Shown here piece by piece: positions 29,529 to 36,096 of a stretch of DNA of 51,506 nt (position 1 is the first letter of the stretch; every line of letters starts with the position of its first letter). Source of the DNA: Acidobacteriota bacterium (GTDB lineage Bacteria; Acidobacteriota; Terriglobia; Bryobacterales; Bryobacteraceae); assembly GCA_018268935.1 (NCBI GenBank), contig JAFDVS010000066.1:247-51752 (forward strand), read 5' to 3'. Both the position numbers and the translations under genes were made by a program. The notes under the pieces were generated by a model that was given only the letters and a program-made list of their open reading frames with translations, was not told where the DNA came from and made no database searches.

Positions 29529-30430
29529 GGAAAGAAGTACAGAATGTCGGGCCGCACGCCATAGTTGGCCTCCGCGCACGGGCCGCAATCCATCTTGTAT
29601 CCGTCAAAGGCCGCGCGCACCGCCGCAGGCACTTCCTTCGGATGCTCCGGATTGTGATACGCCGACAGCGCCATCCGCGGCTTGTCCCGCGCAATCACGC
29701 TCCGCCCTCCATTCAGAGCCTTCGTCTCCGCGCCTTCAATGTCCATCTTGATGAAGTCCACTTTGGCGATGTTCAATTCCGCCACCATCTTCTCAATCGT
29801 GGTCAGCGGTACCTTCTCCACCTTCCCCCAACTCGGCTTGTCAATCAGAAAACTGTCCGCCGCGGAGTTGTGCGGATCCACATGCAACTCGAGAACATCA
29901 TCCTTGTCCCAAACACCCTTCGGATACACAATCACTTTCCCCGCCGCAATCTCGTCCTTGAAATTGCGCCGCAGGCATTCAATGTTCTCCGGCGCCGGCT
30001 CGATCGCAATCACTTGCTTCGCGCCCCTCTTCAGCGAGTAGCGCACGAATACCCCAATGTTCGCTCCACAATCCAGCACCACGTCGCCCGCCTGCACGCC
30101 ACGGTTATTCCGCCCGTAAATATCGCGAGCCTGTTCCGCCAGATTGAACGGCAGCACATACTCGCTTCCCGTCGGAATCCAATACTTCCCGTCCGGCGTG
30201 TCGTACAGCTTGAAATGTCCGTTCGGATCGGCCTCGATCATCTTGCTCGCCGCCAGAATCCGGTCCTTATGCGCAATCTGATCCTTCAACTCTTCCGGGC
30301 TGCGCAGTGCGTTTTCATAAGGACAGTTGAGGCTTCGGCCGAGTGCCACCCATAGCGAAAGCCGTGCTGGCGCATAGAATCGCAGCGTGGCCGCCGCGGC
30401 AATAACGGCCAGCAGAACATATTTCTTCAT
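29525..30430 (-). CDS. Membrane-anchored FkbM-family methyltransferase
   Basis: The protein has 301 residues. An N-terminal hydrophobic segment (KKYVLLAVIAAAATLRFY, 2-19) acts as an anchor or signal. The FkbM methyltransferase domain follows, with motif I VVLDCGANIGVF (117-128), the AIEPAPENIECLRRN region and the family-typical KMDIEGAE (228-235). FkbM enzymes O-methylate sugars, polyketides or peptides. Placement in front of a copper SCO protein and a TPR protein with four-base overlaps suggests shared function, which I cannot name. The start at 30430 is preceded at eight bases by TATACT; a longer open frame to 30877 runs through the divergent DinB gene and is rejected. Confidence 0.86.
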   Translation of the reverse strand: MKKYVLLAVIAAAATLRFYAPARLSLWVALGRSLNCPYENALRSPEELKDQIAHKDRILAASKMIEADPNGHFKLYDTPDGKYWIPTGSEYVLPFNLAEQARDIYGRNNRGVQAGDVVLDCGANIGVFVRYSLKRGAKQVIAIEPAPENIECLRRNFKDEIAAGKVIVYPKGVWDKDDVLELHVDPHNSAADSFLIDKPSWGKVEKVPLTTIEKMVAELNIAKVDFIKMDIEGAETKALNGGRSVIARDKPRMALSAYHNPEHPKEVPAAVRAAFDGYKMDCGPCAEANYGVRPDILYFFP

Positions 30431-30438
30431 TCCTGCTG

Positions 30439-30478
30439 AGTATAGCGATGCGGCGCCGCCTGCTGCACGCGGTACTCT
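30439..30478. promoter_or_regulatory. Divergent -10 elements of FkbM operon and DinB gene
   Basis: On the minus strand TATACT (30444-30439) lies eight bases before the FkbM ATG (30430). On the plus strand TACTCT (30473-30478) lies six bases before the DinB ATG (30485). Both positions predict transcripts starting at or next to the start codon. No clear -35 boxes are seen. Confidence 0.45.
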
Positions 30479-30484
30479 AGAAAA

Positions 30485-31093
30485 ATGAAGCTTCTCTTCA
30501 CGGCGGCCGCGCTGCTCGCGTCTTTCACGGCGAATGCCGAGTACAAAGCATCGGACCGTGCCGCGCTCGTCCGCCAACTCGAAGACTCCCGCCAGGGCCT
30601 CGCCCTCGTCCTCGAAGGCATGACCGCCGAGCAATCGAATTTCAAACCCGATAGCAAGATCTGGTCCCCCACCGAAGTCGTCGAACACCTCGTGCTCATG
30701 GAAGACCTGCTCATGGGAATGCTCAAAGAAACCATGGAGAAAACCAAGCCCATCCCCGACACACAGAAGCTTCCCGATCCCTCCGCCATGGACGCCTCCA
30801 TTCTCAAAAGCGTGCCGGACCGTTCGCAGAAAGCCCAGGCCCCTGAGCAAGCCAAACCCAAAGGCAACTACCGCCACTGGGAAGAAGCATTCAACGCCTT
30901 CTCCGAACGCCGGCTCAAGACCGTCGACTTCGTCAACAAAACCAAAGCCGACCTGCGGCGCTATCAGCTACAAACCCCGATGGGAACCATGGACGCCCAC
31001 CAGTGGCTGCTCCTTCTCGCCGCTCACACCGACCGCCACATCGCCCAGATCCACGAAGCCAAAGGGCACGAGTTGTTCCCCAAGAGTAACTAG
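30485..31093 (+). CDS. Exported DinB-family protein
   Basis: This 202-residue protein has a cleavable signal peptide (MKLLFTAAALLASFTANA) followed by a four-helix DinB/YfiT-like metal-binding bundle. Candidate ligands are the His in VVEHL (about 62-66) and the His pair in HTDRHIAQIHE near the C-terminus. DinB-like proteins include thiol-dependent S-transferases acting with bacillithiol or mycothiol and many uncharacterised members; nearly all are cytosolic, so export is notable. It stands alone and shares a CTAG stop overlap (31090-31093) with the DUF72 gene. It is the first of three DinB genes in the window. Confidence 0.85.
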   Translation: MKLLFTAAALLASFTANAEYKASDRAALVRQLEDSRQGLALVLEGMTAEQSNFKPDSKIWSPTEVVEHLVLMEDLLMGMLKETMEKTKPIPDTQKLPDPSAMDASILKSVPDRSQKAQAPEQAKPKGNYRHWEEAFNAFSERRLKTVDFVNKTKADLRRYQLQTPMGTMDAHQWLLLLAAHTDRHIAQIHEAKGHELFPKSN

Positions 31094-32046
31094 TCCTCCA
31101 CAATCGCCGCAATCGTCTCCGGAGCATTCCCCTCCAGCCGGTTATTCACAAACAAGAACGACATCTGCTTCTGCTTCTTCGATCGATCCATCAACTTCCG
31201 GATTGCCTCCCGCGCCGCCGGATTCGGGTCCTGCACATGCAGATACGGCTTGAATTTATTCACCGCCTCTTCATACGCACGTCCCTGCCGCAGCAGCGCT
31301 CGCACCACCGTGAAATCCGCGGTGTACGCCCCCGCCAACCCCATCTGCACTCCAAGCTCCGGCATCCTAGTCCACGCATTAAACACATGCGCCACTCCAT
31401 GCGAGCGCAAACACCCGAAATACTCCGCGTCCAGAAACTCCGGGTTCCGCACTTCCACCGCATAGCGAAACCCCTCCGGCAATTCCCGCAGGAACCGGTC
31501 CAGTTGTTCCACAAACGGAGGCTCCTCCTCGAACGCCGAACGCCCAAACGCCCCAAATTCAAAAATCAACGTCGCCACCCGCTCCCGGTACGGCGCCAGC
31601 GGAGCCGCGAACAATTCCTTAAAAACATTAGCATTGAGAAATGTTTCATTCACCATCCCCGCCCGGGCACCATACCGGTCATGCACGGGGAACCGTTTCA
31701 CCGTCAAATCCTCCGGCGCCTTGAACGCAAACAGCAGTTTCCGCGGCGACGATTCGAACAGCCGCTGCCAGTAGGCCTGCGACGGGAACTGGTAAAACGA
31801 GAAATCCCCGCACACCACCGGGAACGTCTCCGCATACTCCGCCAGGCACTCCGCTTCAAACTTCTTCTGCGAAAAGCGCCCCCGCGTCACGTACTTCTCA
31901 GGCGTATAGATCTGCCCCATCCACCCTTCGTACTTCCACGAACTGGTGCCAAGGTAAATGCGCTCGTCAGCCAGCGCAGCCAGCTTCGGCCGCAGCGCCG
32001 CCGCCAGTTCCGGCGCCGGATCTTCGAACAGAGAGAGATTCTGCAT
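31090..32046 (-). CDS. DUF72/YecE-family protein
   Basis: This 318-residue protein has a TIM-barrel DUF72 domain: IYLGTSSWKYEGWMGQIY (30-47) near the N-terminus, FAFKAPEDLTV in the middle and FRYAVEVRNPEFLD (about 195-208). The biochemical role is unknown; family structures resemble TIM-barrel endonucleases or isomerases. A GAGGAAAG ribosome-binding site lies four bases before the ATG. It diverges from lexA with a 60-base gap that holds the lexA promoter and operator, so it may be under SOS control (inference). Confidence 0.88.
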   Translation of the reverse strand: MQNLSLFEDPAPELAAALRPKLAALADERIYLGTSSWKYEGWMGQIYTPEKYVTRGRFSQKKFEAECLAEYAETFPVVCGDFSFYQFPSQAYWQRLFESSPRKLLFAFKAPEDLTVKRFPVHDRYGARAGMVNETFLNANVFKELFAAPLAPYRERVATLIFEFGAFGRSAFEEEPPFVEQLDRFLRELPEGFRYAVEVRNPEFLDAEYFGCLRSHGVAHVFNAWTRMPELGVQMGLAGAYTADFTVVRALLRQGRAYEEAVNKFKPYLHVQDPNPAAREAIRKLMDRSKKQKQMSFLFVNNRLEGNAPETIAAIVED

Positions 32047-32067
32047 CAGACTTTCCTCATTCTCTCA

Positions 32068-32101
32068 TTGACAACTACATCTATCGGTGTAAGAATTTAC
32101 A
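32068..32101 (+). promoter_or_regulatory. lexA promoter with autoregulatory operator
   Basis: TTGACA (32068-32073) is followed after 17 bases by AAGAAT (32091-32096). A perfect dyad TGTAA-GAAT-TTACA (32088-32101) overlies the -10 element, and a second dyad TACA-N8-TGTA (32076-32091) overlaps it. The position fits LexA self-repression. Which dyad is the true box is not decidable by eye. Confidence 0.6.
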
Positions 32102-32106
32102 GTATC

Positions 32107-32718
32107 ATGCTCACTGAGCGGCAACAGGCCATCTTCGACTTCATCCTCGAGTTCCGCACCCGGAACGGATGTTCGCCCTCCATCCCCGAAATCCAGCGCC
32201 AGTTCGATATCCGCAGCCCCAACGGCGTCGTCGGTCATCTGCAGGCTCTCGAATCCAAAGGCTTCATCCGCCGTGGCGAACGCGGCTCACGCCAGATCGA
32301 TGTCGTCGGCCGCGAAAACACAGCCCAAGTGGCGGAACTCCCGCTCTACGGACAAATCGCCGCCGGTTATCCCGAGGCAGCCGAAACCGCGCGCCCCGAA
32401 ACATTTTTGGGCCTCGATGAAACTACCCTCGGCTTCCGCCCAAAGACCGGCTGCTTCGTGCTCCGCGTGCGTGGCGACTCCATGAAAGACGCCGGCATCT
32501 TCGAAGGCGACATGGTCGTCATCGAGCCCACGCCGTCCCCGCGCGAAAACCAGATTGTCGCCGCCCTCATTGATGGAGATTGCACCCTGAAGCGGCTCGT
32601 CCGCGTCAACGGCAAATACTACCTCAAAGCCGAGAACGCCGCCTATCCGTCCCTGCATCCGCGCTCGGATCTGGTCATTCAAGGCGTCGTCCGCACCGTC
32701 ATCCGGCGCATGAATTAG
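32107..32718 (+). CDS. lexA: SOS repressor LexA
   Basis: This 203-residue repressor controls the DNA-damage response. It has an N-terminal winged helix (MLTERQQAIFDFILEF to SPNGVVGHLQALESKG, 1-55), the Ala86-Gly87 autocleavage site in QIAAGYPE, catalytic Ser125 in RGDSMKD and Lys162 in DCTLKRL, matching the S24 peptidase arrangement. Length matches LexA (about 200). The ATG at 32107 is chosen because homology begins there; the open frame continues upstream across the promoter and DUF72 gene, with no support. It is transcribed alone and ends in a four-base TTAG overlap with the exported O-methyltransferase gene. Confidence 0.97.
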   Translation: MLTERQQAIFDFILEFRTRNGCSPSIPEIQRQFDIRSPNGVVGHLQALESKGFIRRGERGSRQIDVVGRENTAQVAELPLYGQIAAGYPEAAETARPETFLGLDETTLGFRPKTGCFVLRVRGDSMKDAGIFEGDMVVIEPTPSPRENQIVAALIDGDCTLKRLVRVNGKYYLKAENAAYPSLHPRSDLVIQGVVRTVIRRMN

Positions 32719-33377
32719 CGCTTCTTCACCGTAATCCCCAATCCGCCGCCATCGTTATAAATCACGGTCTCCAGCGACGGATCCGCCATCACTTTCTTCA
32801 CGTATCCATCGCGCACCGAACCCAACTGCGTATTGTGCGCCAGGATCAGTCCGCCGGGCCGCACCAGCGGAAGCACCTTCTCCAGGTAATCCACATACCC
32901 TTCCTTATCCGCATCGATGAACACCACATCCACCGGACCTTTCACCCTCTTCACATTCTCATGGGCATCGCCTTCAATCAGCGTCACCATCGAAGCAACG
33001 CCCGCCTGCTCAAAGTGCTTGCGGGCCGTCGCCGCGCGCTCTTTATCGAACTCGAACGTCGTCAACTTCCCGCCGGTGCTCTCCAGCGCCAGGCACAACC
33101 ACAGCCCGGAATAACCCGTCGACGTGCCGATCTCCACCACTTGTTTGGCATTCACCGTTTCCGTCAGCAGCCGCAGCATGCGCCCATCGGCGATCGGCAC
33201 GGAAAGATACAACTTCCCCGCCTGACGCGCTTCTTCCAGTACGGCAAGAATGCGCTTTTCAGCGTCGCTATTCGCCAGCGGCAATGTCCCCGGATCGCGC
33301 GGCGCACGCGGCTGCGCGCAAGCGGGAAGAAGAGAAAAGAAGAAAATAGTACAGAGGAGAAATCGCAAACTAGGCAT
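32715..33377 (-). CDS. Exported (putative lipoprotein) O-methyltransferase
   Basis: This 220-residue protein carries an N-terminal signal with a lipobox-like LLPAC (Cys20; FLLCTIFFFSLLPACAQ). A family-3 O-methyltransferase domain follows: VVEIGTSTGYSG (motif I, about 81-92), FIDADKEGYVDY and an AHNTQ in the metal-site position where the family usually has DN. Length and domain order match the cytosolic paralogue at 2610-3272, but SAM is not known in the periplasm, so either the signal is not processed or the domain has another role. The ATG at 33377 has AAGGAG five bases upstream. A hairpin covers this start region. Confidence 0.84.
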   Translation of the reverse strand: MPSLRFLLCTIFFFSLLPACAQPRAPRDPGTLPLANSDAEKRILAVLEEARQAGKLYLSVPIADGRMLRLLTETVNAKQVVEIGTSTGYSGLWLCLALESTGGKLTTFEFDKERAATARKHFEQAGVASMVTLIEGDAHENVKRVKGPVDVVFIDADKEGYVDYLEKVLPLVRPGGLILAHNTQLGSVRDGYVKKVMADPSLETVIYNDGGGLGITVKKR

Positions 33378-33397
33378 GAGTACTCCTTCGTGCCTAG
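33370..33397 (-). promoter_or_regulatory. Start-codon hairpin of exported O-methyltransferase
   Basis: On the minus strand CTAGGCA (33397-33391) and TGCCTAG (33376-33370) pair perfectly over seven bases. The AAGGAG ribosome-binding site lies in the 14-base loop, and the ATG (33377-33375) begins at the loop edge and enters the 3' stem. The fold could hold back initiation until it is opened. Confidence 0.45.
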
Positions 33398-33399
33398 CG

Positions 33400-33405
33400 T
33401 AGCGT
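33400..33405 (+). promoter_or_regulatory. -10 element of dioxygenase gene
   Basis: TAGCGT lies eight bases before the ATG at 33414; an identical hexamer overlaps it at 33395-33400. There is no ribosome-binding site between, so the transcript may be leaderless. Confidence 0.3.
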
Positions 33406-33413
33406 GAATCAAC

Positions 33414-34175
33414 ATGCAGAAGATGCCCGCTGTGTTTGCCGGCCACGGCTCCCCCATGAACGCCATCGAAGAGAACGAATTCCACATCGTCCTGAGGCAA
33501 ACAGGCCAACGCCTTCCCCGCCCTGAAGCAATCCTCTGCGTCTCGGCGCACTGGGAAACAGATGGCGTCCGCGTCACCGCCGGCGCGCAGCCGCCCACCA
33601 TTCACGATTTTTCCGGCTTCCCGCCCGCCCTGCATCAAACGCGCTACCCCGCACCCGGCCAACCCGCCCTCGCGCACCGAGTGGCGCAACTCCTGCCCGA
33701 AGCCCGCCCCCACGAATCCCGCGGCTTCGATCACGGCTGCTGGGGCGTCCTTCTCCCCATGTACCCCGAAGCCAACATACCCGTCGTCCAACTCAGCCTC
33801 GACCGCCGGCGCTCCGCAAAGCAACACTACGATCTCGCCGCGGCGCTGGCCCCACTCCGCGACGAAGGCATCCTCATCATCGGCAGCGGCAACATCGTCC
33901 ACAATCTCGCCCGCCTCGACTTCTCATCGCCTCATGGCTCGCCCTGGGCCGTGCGCTTCAACGACGAGGTAAAGCAGCACATTGAAGCAGCCAACCAAGC
34001 GGCACTCACCAATCTCGACAGCACCGATGCCCGGCTGGCAGTCCCCACGCCGGAACATTTCCTACCACTTTTGTACACTCTCGCAGTCCGCCACGCCGAG
34101 GACCAACTCGAATGGTTCAACGACGCAACCACCATGGGCTCGATTTCGATGACGTCGCTGATTCTTGGCAACTAA
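33414..34175 (+). CDS. ygiD: DODA-type extradiol aromatic ring-opening dioxygenase
   Basis: This 253-residue protein belongs to the class III extradiol (LigB-fold) DOPA-dioxygenase family, like E. coli YgiD. Metal-ligand motifs are GHGSPM (His11), VSAHWET (His46) and TPEHFLPLLY near residue 216, with FDHGCWGVLLPMYP typical of the family. These enzymes open catechol rings such as L-DOPA with oxygen; the in vivo substrate is unknown. The ATG at 33414 or an in-frame ATG at 33423 are both possible. Its stop codon overlaps the CoA-binding gene stop in CTAA (34172-34175). Confidence 0.92.
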   Translation: MQKMPAVFAGHGSPMNAIEENEFHIVLRQTGQRLPRPEAILCVSAHWETDGVRVTAGAQPPTIHDFSGFPPALHQTRYPAPGQPALAHRVAQLLPEARPHESRGFDHGCWGVLLPMYPEANIPVVQLSLDRRRSAKQHYDLAAALAPLRDEGILIIGSGNIVHNLARLDFSSPHGSPWAVRFNDEVKQHIEAANQAALTNLDSTDARLAVPTPEHFLPLLYTLAVRHAEDQLEWFNDATTMGSISMTSLILGN

Positions 34176-34651
34176 GCAGGCAACGTGCCAGTCACCTGCC
34201 GCAGAAAATGGTGCGCCCGATGCACCCACGCCATATCCGGCAGAAACATCAGCGGGCACTCATCCGCGATCACATTCGCCCCCGCCGCGCGTGCCTCTGC
34301 AATCGCCGTGCGGTAATCCTCACTCGTCTTCTCACCGCGCCGGAACCAGAAATGCCCCACACCCGCGCGCAGGCACAGCCGCGTAGTTTCTAAAACACGG
34401 CTTTCCGGAACCAGCAAAATTACCCCCTCCGGCGGAGGCTGAATCAACTCCACAGCGCTATAGGACACCTTGCCATCAATTGAGCCCACACCCGGATTGA
34501 GATACAACACCTCATACCCTTTGGCTTCCATCTCCTTCGCCACGATGCGGCTGTAATCCTGTGGATTGCGCGAAGCGCCGGCGATCGCAATGCGATGCAT
34601 GTTCAGAAACCGGCGAATGCTGTCCATGGTGACGGGGGCGGTCATACGCAC
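34172..34651 (-). CDS. CoA-binding domain protein (YccU type)
   Basis: This 159-residue cytosolic protein has a single CoA-binding Rossmann domain: IAIAGASRNPQDYSRIVAKEM (residues 17-37), VLYLNPGV (48-55) and the C-terminal DECPLMFL. It matches the short YccU-type proteins, which bind CoA or acyl-CoA but have no defined activity. A possible start lies at the ATG at 34651 or at in-frame ATGs a few codons later (MTAPV or MDSIRR); homology begins near MDSIRRFL. It is a single-gene unit. Confidence 0.9.
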   Translation of the reverse strand: MRMTAPVTMDSIRRFLNMHRIAIAGASRNPQDYSRIVAKEMEAKGYEVLYLNPGVGSIDGKVSYSAVELIQPPPEGVILLVPESRVLETTRLCLRAGVGHFWFRRGEKTSEDYRTAIAEARAAGANVIADECPLMFLPDMAWVHRAHHFLRQVTGTLPA

Positions 34652-34671
34652 CTCCTGTCTTCACACTAGCG

Positions 34672-36096
34672 CTAGGCTCGCAACTTCGCCACCAGATCCG
34701 TCTTCCCATGCACATCCGTCAACCGGAAATCGCGCCCCTGGAACGGATACGTCAGCTTCGTGTGATCAATCCCCATCAGCATCAAAAGGCTCGCATGAAG
34801 ATCATGCACATGCACCGGATCTTCAATCGCCCGCAGCCCAATCTCATCGGTGCGCCCAATCACCTTGCCGCCTTTCACGCCACCGCCTGCCATCCAAATC
34901 GTGAATCCATATGGATTGTGATCGCGCCCCAGCGAATCGCCGCCGCCGTTCATCCCGCCATCCGAAGTCGGCGTCCGCCCAAATTCCCCGCCCCATACCA
35001 CCAGCGTGCTGTCCAGCAATCCGCGCGATGCCAGATCCTCCAGCAATCCCGCCACGCCCTTATCCGTCTTCCCCGCCATCCGCACATGATTCTCATCGCA
35101 CTGCTTGTGCCCGTCCCAATCCTGATCGCCGGTCGTGCTTCCGCTCCATACCTGCACGAAACGCACGCCGCGCTCCACCAATCGCCGCGCCATAAGGCAA
35201 CGCGTCCCGAAAGACCTCGTCCGCGCATCGTCCAATCCATACAGTGCTCGCGTCGCCGCCGATTCCTTGCTTAAGTCAGCAAGTTCCGGCGCCGCCATCT
35301 GCATCTTGAACGCCAGTTCATACGCCGAAATCCGCGCATCCAGCGACGAATCATCCGCCCGCGTTTCCTTGTGCTTCTCGTTGTACCAGCGCAGCGTATC
35401 CAGCCATTCCCGCTGCTGCTGCTCACTCACGCCCTCCGCCCGCTTCAAATTCAAAATCGGCGAACCGCCCGTGCGCAACGAAGTCCCCTGATACACCGCC
35501 GGCAGAAACCCGTTCCCATACGCCACAGGTCCGCACTTGATGCCGCCCTCCAGCATCACCACAAACGCAGGCAGCGAATCGCTCTCTGACCCGAGCCCAT
35601 ACGTAATCCACGAACCCAAACTCGGCCGCCCCAACCGCGGCCATCCGTTGTTCAACCAGTTCAGCGCCGCGGTGTGCGTGAACCCATCGTGATACATCGA
35701 ACGGATCACCGCCAGTTTGTCCACATGCTTCGCCACATTCGGAAACAGATCCGACACCACCGTCCCCGATTGCCCGTACTTTTGAAATGTGCGCTTCGAT
35801 CCCAACACCGGCGATTCATTGAATCGCGAAAACTGCAGTTGCACGTGCCCGAACGAAGCAGGCACCAGCTTCCCGTGCAGTTCATTCAATGCGGGCTTCG
35901 GATCAAACGTCTCCAGATGCGATGGGCCGCCATGCATGAACAGAAAAATCACGTTCTTCGCCGACGCCGGCAACAGTGGTTTCTTCGCCGCCAGCGGACC
36001 CGCCGCCTCAGCGCGGGAAGCCAGATAGTGCATAGCCAGCGATCCCAGCCCCAAGCCGGAATGCGTCAGAAAGCGCCGCCGCGAACTAATCGACAT
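34672..36096 (-). CDS. Tat-exported DUF1501 protein
   Basis: This 474-residue protein starts with a twin-arginine signal (SSRRRFLTHSGLGLGSLA). The DUF1501 domain follows, with FLFMHGGPSHLETFDPKP (51-68), a domain distantly related to the alkaline-phosphatase/sulfatase fold. The late VVWGGEFGRTP and RDHNPYGFTIW motifs are family hallmarks. Function is unknown; these genes almost always accompany a DUF1549/DUF1553 protein in Planctomycetota and Acidobacteriota, as here. The start overlaps the upstream gene by 11 bases, so translation is coupled. Confidence 0.93.
   Translation of the reverse strand: MSISSRRRFLTHSGLGLGSLAMHYLASRAEAAGPLAAKKPLLPASAKNVIFLFMHGGPSHLETFDPKPALNELHGKLVPASFGHVQLQFSRFNESPVLGSKRTFQKYGQSGTVVSDLFPNVAKHVDKLAVIRSMYHDGFTHTAALNWLNNGWPRLGRPSLGSWITYGLGSESDSLPAFVVMLEGGIKCGPVAYGNGFLPAVYQGTSLRTGGSPILNLKRAEGVSEQQQREWLDTLRWYNEKHKETRADDSSLDARISAYELAFKMQMAAPELADLSKESAATRALYGLDDARTRSFGTRCLMARRLVERGVRFVQVWSGSTTGDQDWDGHKQCDENHVRMAGKTDKGVAGLLEDLASRGLLDSTLVVWGGEFGRTPTSDGGMNGGGDSLGRDHNPYGFTIWMAGGGVKGGKVIGRTDEIGLRAIEDPVHVHDLHASLLMLMGIDHTKLTYPFQGRDFRLTDVHGKTDLVAKLRA

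Noticed and set aside
29525..30877. FkbM gene extended to 30877
   Set aside because: The extra 149 residues run through the divergent DinB gene and its promoter; the membrane anchor and -10 at 30439-30444 support the start at 30430.
31237..32106. lexA extended upstream by 290 codons
   Set aside because: Extension is antisense to DUF72 and crosses a good promoter and operator; LexA homology starts at 32107.
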